In this document: one piece after another, positions 45,442 through 56,764 of the stretch | Numbering within the stretch: position 1 is the stretch's first letter | How the letters are laid out: every line of letters starts with the position of its first letter | Assembly (NCBI GenBank): GCA_022453515.1 | Contig: JAJNNY010000015.1 | Location: 124,001-188,000 of the forward strand | DNA length: 64,000 nt | Source: Astrocystis sublimbata | Taxonomy: Eukaryota > Ascomycota > Sordariomycetes > Xylariales > Xylariaceae | Direction: 5' to 3' | Made by a program: the position numbers and the translations under genes | Notes under the pieces: generated by a model | What the model saw: only the letters and a program-made list of their open reading frames with translations | Database searches by the model: none | What the model was told of the DNA's origin: nothing

Positions 45442-48400
45442 ATGGCCGATTTCGATCGCAATGTCCTCGAATTCTACGGCATCTCGAACATGATGCCCAC
45501 CGCCTGGCCCGCCGAGAAGAACGACAAGACCGACGACGACGATAGCGAGAACGAACAGCAGCAGCAACAAAAGAAGAAGATCCAGCGCCGGAAATCCCGC
45601 TATGAAGCCCTCGAACGCGCCGTCAGCAACCGCGCTAGCATTGTCGCCGGCTCCGAGAAGTCGGCGAGCGGCGTCAGCAACATCGTCCAGCGAGACGAGC
45701 CCGACCCCCTCGGCGCCGGAGACAGCGTCGTGAGGACCCTCAAGGAGCTGGGCGTCCCCATCCAGGACGACCCGAGATTGCGTAAGTCTGCTGCTTATGA
45801 ATGCAATATGCAAGCCCAAATGCCAATCTATCTATCTACACAGGCAATCGCTTCCTGATGTCCTCCACCAGCTTCTCGCCCGCCCTGTTCCTCTCCCAGA
45901 TGCACGCCAGAGCCGACACCCAGTCCCTGTTGAGCGGCCTCGACGTCCTGTCCAGGTCCATCGACCAGAAATCCGCCTCCCTCAAGGTCCTCGTCGAGTC
46001 CAACTTCGAGCGCTTCGTCCGTGCCAAAGCCACCATCGACAATGTCTACAGGGAGATGAAATACCGAGGCGAGGAGCCCCCTGCGGCCCAGGATCGCTCC
46101 CGTTCCCGCGCCCACTCCACCGCCGCCAGCCGGAACAGCTTCAGGGCTTCGAGCGTGGGTGGGCCGCCATCCCTCGGCGTCAACTCTCTGTTGTCATCGA
46201 GTTCTCCGGTTTCCCCGGGAGGTAATAAGAAAAAGAACGCCTTGGTCAAGGAGAGCGACTACGGCGTGTCTGGTATCAAGGCACCCCTGCTGGATGTCTC
46301 GGCCAAGGCAGAAGACGTCTGGGGCCCTGCCCTCGGCGGTCGCGACAAGGAGGAAAATCTGAGGACTGTCTCTAATTCACTGGAGCGCTACAGGGGGTAC
46401 ATGGAAACCAGCTCCAGCATTGCCGACAGCATACGCCGGAAGGACTACGACGCACTGATAGAAGAATACGGCCGCGCGAGGCGTTTCTCCGAAGAGACGA
46501 AAAAGCTCGTGCAAGACCTGGGATCTACACCGCCCAGCGAGACGCAGACCTATCAGATCTTGATCGCCGCCCGCATGTGGTACGATGTCGAGGATCAAGT
46601 CCAGCTCTTTAAGCGCGAGGTCTGGAGGAAACTGACATTGCTTCACAACATGTCCAAGGGGGACACGAGGGGGCCATCGCAGGATCAGCACATGGAGCTC
46701 ATCGGGCTGCTGCTCGAGTTGGGTGTCGAGGACAACCCGATATGGGTATGGCTTCTGAGCCGATACGACTATCTCAAGGGCAAGATCTCTCTGGTCGGCG
46801 ATCGCGCCAAGGTCGAGATTGAAGTACTGAGGCGCCGGCTTGCCAACGCCGACAAGCCCTCGTCGCAAATCCTCACCTCACATCTGCGCAGTCTCGGACG
46901 GCATTCAATGGAAAGCAAGCCAAACGGCCTCGACACGCCTGACGTCATCGAGCTGTGGGAGAAGATGGTCTCATTCCTAACCAGCCTCCTGTCCTCCCAG
47001 GGTGTGCTGGGCGACGTGCTGGAGTTCTGGCAGACCGTCGAGAGTTTCATCGACGGCAAGGCGCAGAAATCCTTACCGACGGGTTATAACGGCGAGTCGC
47101 GCGAGCACCACCGCCTCTCGATGCAGGGCACGGTCGACCTCCGGAAAGCCACCATCGAGCTTGTCGATATGATCCGTGCTCATGTGTTCGAATTTTTTGC
47201 TGACGCTCCCCCTGAGGACATCTCCTTGCTCTTTTCCCCTTTGCCTCCCTCGCCCAAAACGCCAGTGTCAGCAGCGCTTTCGCCTACGAATGCGAGAGAT
47301 CCCCGTTTCTTCTTAGATGCTAACAATCCACCCCCTCCGTCCCCTAAGCGGGGCGAGTCCTGGGAGAAGTATGCATTCTGGCCTCCAGGCTCCAACTCCA
47401 TCAGCGGGGTCCACTACCTTGCCAAGATGCTCGGACTCATTGGTACCGGAGCCGCGGAGATGGGCAGCGTAACGCCCGTCAACCAAGACGACTCAAAACA
47501 AATGGATTTATTGCGATCACTGGTCAGCGCGGCGCGAGAAAGGAGCGTATATGCCCTCTGCGCCGCCTGGAACAGAGACGCTGAAAACATCAAGCTGGTG
47601 GAAGACTGGCAACGGTCCAAGGATGTAGGCGACGTCACATGCATGCCTGCCACCTTTGCCGCGTTCGAGGGCGCGCTACTCAGCGGTATCCAGAAGATAC
47701 TCTATGTTTCAGAGGCCGTCTCGAAAAGCGGTCCCGGGGATATCGTTCCGCCGCCCTCGACGAAACTGTTGCAGATGGTGCGCAGCCAATATGTCACGAC
47801 GCTGTATAAGGCGCTGAGCGGAATGGTGGAGAATGCTGAGAGGGCGGTTAAGAAGGCTGAAGACGAGTGGACGACGGATGCAGATCATAATTCTGTGGGC
47901 GCCTATGGCGAGCGAGCATCTACCGTTCCTGGGAAGGGGACTCTTGACGCCGGTGACCGGGTAAGTTGATTCCTATCTATTGATCACTACAACACATCAG
48001 AAACGAGAGTAAGAGAGCCACGATGTGCTAACCAGCGTCTTCGCAAAGAACGTCCGCATGCTCCTAACCCTCAGCAACCTGCAAGCTCTGCGCTCGCAAG
48101 TCGTCCCGAACCTCAACGCGCAGTTCGAAAACGCCTTCTCGGTGAAACTGACCGACGAGTCCAAGACGATCAAAGACGTCCTCGGCCAGATCGACGCGCG
48201 GCTCTTCCAGACATACACTCGACCCGCCGTGGATACGCTCCGCAAGACGATTCGCGCGGGTGTCAACGATCCCACTTGGGCCCCTTCGTCCACTGATGCC
48301 GGCACCAACACCAAACCCAAAGAAGCAAAACCCTACGTCTACGAATCCCTGCTCGTCTTGGTGCTGGTGCACACCCAAGTCTCGACCACCGCGCCCTCCC

Positions 48401-48759
48401 TGACGCACCAGGTCCTTTCCTTCCTCCTAGAGCACATCACCAAGATGTTACTCGAAGTTCTTTCATCCAGGGAGACGTACGATCTCAACTCTTTAATGCA
48501 AGCGACGCTCGATGTGGAATTCGTCGCGCAGACGCTGTCTCAGTATACTACGGAGAAAACATCGGAACTGCAGACGGACGTTTATGCGGTGCTGGACAGC
48601 AAGACGGATGGCGCCTCGAGGAGTCAGTTGCAGGATGAGCTGCCGGGTATGAGGGAGCTGTTGAAGAGGCTGAGGGAGATGAGCAGGAATGAGTTTGCGT
48701 GCTTTAAGAAGGTTAGGAGAGGTGGAGGTGGGGGAATCGAGAGGACGGCGACGGGTTAG
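45442..48759 (+). CDS. SEC5: Exocyst complex subunit Sec5
   Basis: Three exons (45442-45781, 45844-47960, 48049-48759), 1055 residues ending at TAG 48757-48759. The pattern matches fungal Sec5. A charged N-terminus has a Gln run. The coiled-coil core motif follows: RFLMSSTSFSPALFLSQMH, LLSGLDVLSRSIDQKSASLK and LVESNFERFVRAKATIDNVY (residues about 115-190), then a long all-helical rod (GVEDNPIWVWLLSRYDYLKG, LLTLSNLQALRSQVVPNLN and TLDVEFVAQTLSQYTTEK). A Ser/Pro-rich insert (SPLPPSPKTPVSAALSP and PPPPSPKRGES) lies near residue 590-630 and may be a phosphorylation loop. Sec5 is part of the octameric exocyst that tethers secretory vesicles at growing hyphal tips. The reading frame continues beyond the stop (next entry). 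The third-exon acceptor was set at 48048 because it keeps the NVRMLLTLSNL frame. Confidence 0.92.
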
Positions 48760-49440
48760 GAGGCTGGAGTTTGTTCTCTGGGGAGGGTGAGGAGGCAGGG
48801 GGGTGGGAAGGGGAAGGATGTTTCTAATGTTAAGATTCCGGGTCTTGATGTGGCTGTCGCTAGGCTTGGGAACGAGGAGGGAAATGGAAATGTGGATGAG
48901 CGGAATGTGAGAACTGAGGGTATTGAGAAGATTGAGAGACTTGAGGATGAGGGCGTCGAAGACGTCGATATCGATATTACCGCCGACGTCGATGCGTTGA
49001 AAGACGAGATGGAATCCCTTGACGAAGACGGAGATGGAGACGGAGATGGAGATCATCAGCGCTTGATCAGATGGACATCATTGCTCCTGAAGCCTAGTTC
49101 TACCACTACGACCCCTACCTCTACTACTACCACAACTTCTATCCCTACCTCTACCTCGACCTCTACCTCGAATCGAACTCGAAACTTGAATCGAAATTTG
49201 AACCGCAGGGCACGCCACTTCTCTAGCTCGAATACCTCGAATACCTCGAATAAATCCACCAGTAATTCCTCCCGATCGCAACCACAGCTTCACGTCATCC
49301 CCGCGCCGGTGGCTCTGCTGGCTCAGCCTCATGGGAATGGGAATAGGGTTGGGAATGGGAATATCAATGGAAGCGGAAGTGGAGGTAGAAGTGGCCATCG
49401 TGGGTTGTCGCCTATTGCTGAGTCGTCGTGGGCTGCGTGA
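48760..49440 (+). other. In-frame open extension after the SEC5 stop
   Basis: Directly after the TAG at 48757-48759 the same frame stays open for 226 sense codons to the TGA ending at 49440. It encodes a Gly/Lys-rich start (QGGGKGKDVSNVKIPGLDVA), an acidic middle (DVDIDITADVD, then EDGDGDGDGD), and a Ser/Thr/Asn-rich end with NRTRNLNRNLNRRAR. The DNA has simple repeats (GGAGATGGAGATGGAGAT, CTACCTCGACCTCTACC, ACCTCGAATACCTCGAAT), which make stops rarer than usual. It could be translated by readthrough or a splice variant, be the recently cut-off Sec5 tail, or be only low-complexity 3' DNA. No family is recognised in it. Confidence 0.45.
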
Positions 49441-49900
49441 AAGACTGGATGGGTTGTCATGTTATTTGTTAGAGATATATATATATTAAATATAGATACT
49501 GAACTGTCGTATATCGAACTAATTCTATGGCTAGAAGATCTCAGCTGCTGAAGCTGAAGCTGAGCCTAATCTGTGTGGAGTCTTCACTTCGCTATTTTTT
49601 CCAACATCACATCACGATAAAGGCTCACGAGTTAACAGGCTTTTGCATTGTTTCATCTCATTGGCTTTTGAACGAGTGTGAGTAAGTAGGCCAGGAATCT
49701 ATGCTAAGCTAAACGAAAGCCGTGATTGTCCCTTTGCTTGCAATGAATGGGTGTGAGGTTGTTGTTTGCAATATATGGTCGCCTCTTAGCAATAAGTTTA
49801 AACAAAGTGGTAATGGCGACTTGATTTGGTGCAGTTGAGATGCAGATGGTTTTTGAGTGTTTAAACACGCAGGAATCAGGCAGGATGCGTTGACTCCTAA
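49441..49900. other. Intergenic between SEC5 and peptide precursor
   Basis: Short convergent spacer of 460 bp. No gene seen. Confidence 0.5.
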
Positions 49901-50173
49901 CTATTTTTCTCCTGCAGTGTCTTCGTATTCATGGACTGTGTATCCATGCTGACGAGGGATGATCTTGGCTTCGTCTTCGTAGTCGTGGACTGTGTATCCA
50001 TGCTGACGAGCCACGATGTTGCCTAAACCGCAAATCAGTTTTTTACTTGACAATGAAGAATTTACTCATGACAGTTTTTCACTGGTTATGTGCATAAGCA
50101 TACCTTGCTTTGGGGCTGGAGCCGCGAGAGCGAGTAGAGAACTGGATAGGAGGAGTATGATGGAGGACTTCAT
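49901..50173 (-). CDS. Candidate RiPP precursor, signal peptide plus two core repeats
   Basis: Two exons on the minus strand (50104-50173 and 49901-50022) with an 81-bp GT-AG intron give 63 residues. Too short to stand out as an ordinary ORF. A signal peptide (MKSSIILLLSSSLLALAAPA) is followed by a short leader with NIVAR, then two nearly identical units, QHGYTVHDYED and QHGYTVHEYED, joined by EAKIIPR. The DNA of the 36-bp repeats differs at only two positions. Unit starts follow Ala-Arg and Pro-Arg, and Pro-Arg is a known Kex2 site. The EA after the first core recalls Ste13 trimming sites. This layout (secreted, Kex2-processed, repeated Tyr-rich cores) is that of fungal dikaritin-type RiPPs made by UstA-like precursors. 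Two UstYa-family genes and a P450 follow within 7 kb. A small secreted repeat protein without modification is the alternative. Confidence 0.7.
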
Positions 50174-51449
50174 GGTTGCTTGCTGTCACTGTAGACACTG
50201 AAATGTGATAATATGAGGTACGGTTTGAAACAAGTTGTATAGTCAAGTGAAGTGAAGACCGTCCCTTGATAGTTTGAGTGTCGAGCATAATTGTTCCTGA
50301 CTTTTGGTTCCCAACGAGATATTTATACACAGATACCACACCCACCATAGGCGCCATGGCAGGTGCATGACTTCACCAGCTTCCAAACTTAGCTTACCTA
50401 AATTCACGGCTCACCACTCGTTATGAGTACCGTGGTGCTGATGCATTGACCAAGAAACATTAACTACGACAGACTCGCGGGATTGGGATATCATGCGATG
50501 CCATAGTCTGCGCCTTGATTTGCTTTGTACTTACCTACTACGTGACACTGATCATTTTCCTCGAGGTCGTAGTTTCACTATGGATTGATTGGTTCCTGAC
50601 ATCCAATGGCTGGCCAGAACAAACCTCTTCGCCTGCTGCACGACATGCCACCCGGGTGGAAATGCATGTCGGCGGTTTTCGTCGCGCACTGTGAATGGAT
50701 ACCTCACGGCTCGAACCTCATGTCATGTTGCTTGCGACATGTCGACTCCTCGATGTTGCCACGCGCAATTGAATAACACGACATACATATGCACATCTCT
50801 TTTGCCTTTGCTGCAAACGGTCTGTTGAGGGGTAGGTAGGATCAATACAGGGCGGGACAAATGAGCCTAACATGGGCAACTCCATGTCTGACGGGAGACA
50901 GATATCATGCGAGTTGACTGAGAGCATAGCACGGCATAGGTAGTAAGTCGTTGCATTGGTCGAGCTCACATCGCGGAATTTCTATGGGGGCCGAATCCAT
51001 GATTGCAGCTCATTTTTATAAGCAATCATGCGGGGTACCTAGGTAATACAGCATATCGCATCCGAAATATCAGATGATTATCATAAAATGAAAAAGACGT
51101 TTGTGCCACCCTGATTGTGTGGGTGTATGTAGAGTCTGTTGAAAGCAGCCACAACCGCAACATATGCCCCTTTTGAGACGAACGGGAACTGCTCAAGCTT
51201 CTTGTACCGATGATTCTAGGGAACTTTGCCACCAATTAGAGCGAATTCAGGACTGTACGAGAGATACAGTGATCATTTCTATTAGACAGTGTTGCGTGGG
51301 GTGATTCAAAGCTTGTCTTGATCCCACAATGGAGACCTGAATATTATCGATACAGAGTCAAATTGGCCGCATCCCATGCACTTAATATAGTATAGTAACT
51401 CGTTGTATATATACTTATCTTAAACCAAAAGGCAACAATGGCTGATACC
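50174..51449. other. Intergenic within the RiPP-like cluster
   Basis: About 1.3 kb that includes the precursor promoter. No additional precursor repeat, oxidase motif or other gene was found on either strand. Confidence 0.5.
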
Positions 51450-52499
51450 TCAAAAACCCTTTCCCAACTTCTTCCCATCTGCAGCCAAATGCCAAACAGG
51501 ATGATTGTCCGCGTCATGCTCAACAGCCCAGTCCCGAATCTTCTCGAAGTTTCGACACGTGTGTTCCGTGACGGTGAAGTGGAAATTCGGCCTGCGGTAC
51601 TTGCTGTTCCACACGAGGGGAAAAGGAGTGAGGTCCGATGTGCACATGAGCGCTTCGCGTAGTGAGTCTACGCAGTGTTCGATGTGGGCCGTGTAGCTAT
51701 CCATGTTCCTTTCGTTGGCTCCGTAGTAGTCCATATGCAGCGTCTTGCGGAGCATGTTCTGAGCCACGATTAGTTACTGCTTTGCTATATGATAACTCTA
51801 AGCTTCCGACTCGAGTTGTTAAGTTATAATAGGGCATGCTCACAAGACAATGCAGATGGTGGAAAACCTCGATGCCCAGAACCCACCACCCATCAGGCTT
51901 TTGTAGCGTCGTTCCTTCAACTGTCTTTGCGTCATCGCCTCTGATGTCTACAGCATCACCTAGAGAGCCATGTGAGCTAGTGCTTTGATGACGAAGGCAG
52001 TGATAACACACTGATGCATACCGAAAATAAGTCGATCCCAATTCGCGTCAATTTCAGGGGTCGGCTCTCCCACGTATTTAAGAGCCCCAGGTTTTGATAC
52101 GCGTACAAGTGTCCCGTTTTCATCCCAGTCCAGATCACCGGTAAAGGTACGTCGCTGAATTTCAATCTGTGACTTGAGTGGTTCTGTCCGAATGTTCAGT
52201 GAGCCAACGTCCTGACACCGCAACATTGTAACAGTTAATACTCACCTAGCTCGGTATCAAGCCCAAGGGATATGTCATATCGAGGGTGCGACGCGACCGA
52301 TGCGAGTAGCCAGGTCAAGGAGAGTGACAACAGCCAGAGTGCAGCACCTGCCTCTTGATATAGGTTGAGCTGCGGATGCTCTGAGGTGCTCGCTCAGGAG
52401 TAGACCTGCCTCTTGCTCCGAGAGGCTGTGGCTATCACGTCCTGATGCCAAGGAATCATTCGACTCCTTTTCGACGTTCGAATACGTGGTGTACGCCAT
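51450..52499 (-). CDS. UstYa-like (DUF3328) oxidase, copy 1
   Basis: Five exons on the minus strand (52406-52499, 52246-52347, 52022-52183, 51844-51959, 51450-51758), 260 residues, all in phase. The polar N-terminus (MAYTTYSNVEKESND) precedes one membrane helix (GAALWLLSLSLTWLLASVAS), giving a type II membrane protein. The core has IEIQRRTFTGDLDW, KYVGEPTPEIDANWDRL, then the two family signatures: HHLHCL (HxxHC, in GIEVFHHLHCLNMLRKTLH) and HIEHCVDSLREALMC (second HxxHC). Family members carry out oxidative macrocyclisation or related crosslinking of ribosomal peptides, using the paired HxxHC motifs, in the secretory pathway. The first intron (58 bp) was placed to bring the membrane helix into frame. 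It is close to a peptide with two Tyr per repeat, the expected substrate. A separate role in another pathway cannot be excluded. Confidence 0.88.
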
Positions 52500-53092
52500 T
52501 GTGAGCTGGAATGGGAAGGATATAGTCTGCGCAAGATATTCCAGAATCAAAAGGACAGTGAGTCGTATATCCTTTCAGTCAAAGCAAAATACCACTGTTT
52601 TACTAGGTTTCGGGGGTTGAAGTGTTTACTGTGAGAAGGAAGAGCAATATCGAGGAACATGACGCCCATACCATCCGTCAATCCTTAGCGTTCCGGGTGA
52701 TATCCCCGGAACCCGATTGCGGTCCAGAAAGCCGCTGCATGAATTATCGCTGGTGCAGTTGCTCTACAGACGACCAAGCTGCAAATAGATAATGCATAAA
52801 CAATCAGCATCGCGTGATCGATTTTCCAAGTATGACATTTGATGCATTTGAATGACTGCACATGCTGTGTAACCTCTTTGAACTGTTCCTGCCACTAGAT
52901 ATACAGAACGCACACTGTATACTACTCCATGTTCAGACCACATGATAGAGAGAGGCTCGATGTTGCTATGATTTTTCAGGGTCTCGACGTGTCCCCGTGG
53001 GTTTTGACCGAGCATCGCCCCCGGGCTTCACAATTGTGCTTCGAAATTTTAAGTCTTTATATATGCAAGATACGCAGTGAACCCTTTCAACC
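52500..53092. promoter_or_regulatory. Divergent promoter between the two UstYa-like genes
   Basis: 593 bp between oppositely oriented start codons (52499 and 53093), so the promoters of both genes lie here and could be shared. No specific binding site was identified. Confidence 0.5.
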
Positions 53093-54249
53093 ATGTCTCT
53101 CGAATATGACCCTTCACAACGAGCAGCTTTCCTGAAACAAGAGGTTGACGCAGAACTCGGCTCGTCATCCCGCTCTCAGCAAGTCCTGAACCAGAACCTT
53201 CTGGCCTTGACAAGAAAACTGCCTTCGCTATGGGTCATATCTACGATAACATTTGCCTGTGCCACTGCTTTACCCCTTCTCCGGGAAGTGACTGGTGCTG
53301 GTATACTACCATGTATGATTGATGACCCTCGAGGGCTGGACGTCGGATCTGGCATGAATCCCCCTACTCACTCGAGAATACCTAGTTTAGAAGAAATATG
53401 AAGCTAACAGACGCATCCTCATGAGAAGCCGGAAGCCGTCGCGTAGAAGTTCAATTCACCGGCGCCCTCACTTGGAACTCGAGTGGTGTCCTAGTGAACG
53501 AGCACAAACCTGGCGAGCGGATATGGGTTGGCGAGCCCAGCCCGGAGATAGATGCGGCATGGGATAGCCTCAAAGAAGGTAAGTCTTGCAGCACCATTGA
53601 CTCACAGCGGCTTCACTTCCTACTAAGGTGGAAACCCAATATCTCTCCGAGAATAAATAATGATTGACGATCTCACAGTCTGGGTTGTGATGCTCGAAGG
53701 CGAAGAAGCCAGCAAGGTCCGTGATAAGACAACACTTCAAGATGGATACTGGCTTTCCGGACTGGACGTATTTCATCAGTTACACTGCCTCGTACGTTAA
53801 ATGCTCAGTCCCATCAATTCCAAGTCGTGATATCGACATGATACACTGTAATTACCTCACTCATGGTAACTCACAAAATACCCAAAACTCACATACTCAC
53901 GTCCCCTTAGGACTCGCTCCGAAGAGCAATCTACCCAGAACACTACCCCCCTCAAGCCTTGCCACGTACCTGGAGATTGCACATGGATCACTGCATCGAC
54001 TACCTGCGACAGGTGCTCATGTGCCACGGCGACACGACGCCCGTGAATCAGAAATGGTTCGACGCAGCGCGCCGATACGGTCCTGATTTCGAGACACTGC
54101 ACACATGCAGGCCGTTCGATGAGCTTGTCGCCTGGTCGCGTGCTAGGAGTCCTGAGGCGAGGAGCGGCACTGAGGGGAGGGAGGTGGCTAAGGACGCGAA
54201 TATGGTCGTACGAGAAGGTTTGCTTGTTGCACATGAGCGTCGTCATTGA
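53093..54249 (+). CDS. UstYa-like (DUF3328) oxidase, copy 2
   Basis: Four exons (53093-53300, 53426-53578, 53679-53791, 53911-54249), 270 residues, although the first intron's exact ends are uncertain (donor at 53301 or 53313). A soluble N-terminal segment of about 45 residues precedes a membrane helix (SLWVISTITFACATALPLL). The core shows VEVQFTGALTWNSSGVLV, WVGEPSPEIDAAWDSL, then HQLHCL (first HxxHC, after SGLDVFHQLHC) and HMDHCIDYLRQVLMCHGDTTP (second HxxHC). It is clearly the same family as copy 1 but the proteins diverge strongly outside the motifs, so they are not a recent duplication. Paired UstYa-family enzymes (UstYa and UstYb) act together in dikaritin pathways. It reads toward the P450 gene. 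The C-terminal tail after LVAWSRAR is basic and unconserved. Confidence 0.88.
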
Positions 54250-54678
54250 GCAAACAAAGGGGTCTCGCGGGCTCACGGTCTACGTTCTCTCTCGGGACAA
54301 TTCAATTGGGATTATTTGTAATGCTTCAGGCTTCCTCGAATAACCTTTGTTCTTGTTAGTCATCTTTTCGTTTGCTTGGAAATTACATAGGTAGGTAGCC
54401 ATCAATCTGGGTAGGTAGGAATAAGTAATACGAGTAGATGATTCTGCAACATGAAAACCAACATTTAATAGACAGCAAACAGTGACGCCAACAGTAACAC
54501 CAACAGTGACACCAAAGAAATTACCTTTGTCCCACGCAATCGTGGCATCTTCGCTACAAGGAAAAAACTCTTCATCATGCTTCGTGGCTTCTCCATGTTG
54601 CAGCTTCCTCCAGGTTGAGACAACATCAGCAAAGTCCACACCATCCAAGTCGTCGCGAAAACCGCAAATACCATCGCA
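54250..54678. other. Upstream region of the cluster P450
   Basis: About 430 bp including the P450 promoter. It contains a 12-bp tandem array (next entry), no gene. Confidence 0.5.
54478..54513. repeat. 12-bp tandem repeat, three copies
   Basis: AACAGTGACGCC, AACAGTAACACC and AACAGTGACACC follow one another exactly, each differing from its neighbours at one or two positions. The array is about 165-200 bp upstream of the P450 start codon, so it may be regulatory or simple slippage. Confidence 0.7.
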
Positions 54679-56764
54679 ATGACAGGGACGCCATCATGGC
54701 TTGCGGCCCACGCGCACCTGATCTTTCCCCTCGCCATCACCTACTACGCATGCCTAGTGACCTACCGCTTGTTCTTCCACCCGCTTGCGCGATTCCCAGG
54801 TCCGAAACTAGCTGCTATCTCGCGATGGTATGAAGCGTACTATGACGTGATTCAGAACGGGCAGTACACGTTCAAGATCGCGGAGATGCACAAGGAATAT
54901 GGTAAGACTGAGTTCTTCAACAGTACTTTCAGCATAAAATCAATCGACATACTCTTACTTTGATCCCTTGCACTTAAACTTCGATGCTAAAGTGAATAAA
55001 CACCATAATACCGATTGACACTAACACCACCAAACCCAGGCCCCATAATCCGCATCAGCCCCCACGAGCTACACATCAACGACCCTTCCTTCTTCGACAC
55101 TTTATACCGCCAAGACGGCATCTGGGACAAGCACGCATGGTCCATCGACGCCTTCACAGCTTCGGGCTCAACCATCTTCGCAGCCTCCCACGCCGTGCAC
55201 AAGGCGCGACGGCAGCCTCTCAGCCCATTCTTCTCCAAAGCGCGGGTCGCAAGCCGGCAGGAGTTACTGCAGCGGCACGTATTGAAACTCCTCCTACAAA
55301 TCGAGAAGTTTTCCAATTCCAGTTTCCGCTCTCGCGAAGAGACGAAGAAGCAGGTATGGGATATCAGAAAGGAGATGCTGAAACCATACCAGCCGCGCAA
55401 AGCCATCAACCTCGGCGCCGCCTTCCACGCCTTCACGCACGACGTCGCGAATGAATACATCCTGGGAAAAGACTACAACAGCCTCGGCAGCGGCGCGCAG
55501 ACCTTCGACGCGGCGGCCCCGCACCACAAAGACAATAACCCTGGCCATATCTGGCGCATCACGAAGCATGTGCGCTTCTTCGGGCCTGCACTGAGGGCGA
55601 TTCCGCCGGCCTTGGTCATGCGCTTCGGCGATGAGGCGACGAGGGCGTTTTATAAGTTTATTGGGGTGACGCTGAGGGATACGCAGGAGCTTATGGCTGC
55701 TTTCGAGGATGGTACTACTGCTACTACTGCTGCTACTGGAGAGGATGAGGGAGAAGGGGAGAAGGGAATCAAGGAAGGAGACAAAAAACCCCCAAACATA
55801 GTCTCAGCAATCCTATCCTCCAAGCTCCCCGCGCCCGAAAAGCGTCTCGTCCGCGTCTTCGAAGACGTCTCGACCGTCGTGGGCGCCGGCACAAGCACGA
55901 CGGCCGGCGCGCTGAACCTGATCATATTCAACGTCTTCAGCGACCGGAATCCCGAGATACTTCTGCGGCTGCGCGCCGAGCTTTCCACGATAGACACCAA
56001 TGGCGACATCACGTCTGCAAATGCAAATGCTACAGAAACGACAGAATTCCCCTTCCCACCCCTCAAAACCCTCGAGCAACTCCCGTTCTTAACAGCAGTA
56101 CTAACCGAGGGCCTGCGTCTGAGCCCCGCGACCGCGACGCGCATGGGGCGCGTCGCGCCTGATCGGGATTTAATCTACGAGGGGAAGGAGAAGTGGAGGA
56201 TCCCTGCGGGAACGCCGGTGGGTATGACGACGGTACTGATGCATATGGATCCGGCGCTGTTTCCGGACCCGTGTACGTTTGATCCTGATCGCTGGATGGA
56301 TCATCGGTATGAGTATTATGATGATGAGGAAGAGAGTGAGAGGATGAGGGAGAAGGAGAAGGATAGGCGCAGGGAGATGGAGAGGTTCTTCGCGCCGTTT
56401 TCGCGGGGGACGAGGAATTGCGTTGGGATGCAGTGAGTTATTTTCTGTTTCCTTTTCCTTTTTCTTTTTTCCTTTCTGTTTTGTTGTTTATTCCACTGAG
56501 AGTCGAGTCGAGTCGCGTGGACAGATGAGACAGCGGTGGAAACCCCCCATTGATAATGCCTACCTGACTGAACTGACTGACTGACAATTCCCTCTCCCCA
56601 GCCTAGCATGGGCCGAGCTCTACCTCGTCGTCGCCGTCCTAGTGCTGCGCTACGAGTTCGAGGTGCAAGGCAAGGCGGAGGACTTCCTCCCTAGCAGTGA
56701 CAATTTCGCCATTGGTACGGATAGCGAAGGTTTCTTGAAGGCGTTCGTTAGTACCATCGCCTAG
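54679..56764 (+). CDS. Cytochrome P450 of the RiPP-like cluster
   Basis: Three exons (54679-54901, 55040-56432, 56602-56764), 592 residues. The N-terminal helix (LIFPLAITYYACLVTYRLFF) is followed by the hinge HPLARFPGPK. ISPHELHINDPSFFDTLY, AGTSTTAGAL (I-helix), ExxR as EGLRLSP (about residue 440), and FAPFSRGTRNCVGMHLA (heme loop, Cys ligand) identify the family. The middle carries an unusual low-complexity Glu/Gly/Lys insert (TTATTAATGEDEGEGEKG) around residue 300, and a highly charged stretch (EEESERMREKEKDRRREME) precedes the heme loop. The two introns near the ends are typical of this P450 group. Next to a peptide precursor and two UstYa-family genes it probably hydroxylates or crosslinks the peptide, as P450s do in several dikaritin pathways (inference). 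It is separated from the KES1 gene by 490 bp. Confidence 0.9.

Noticed and set aside
48493..49056. 187-codon minus-strand frame across the SEC5 end
   Set aside because: Antisense to conserved Sec5 sequence and built from simple repeats.
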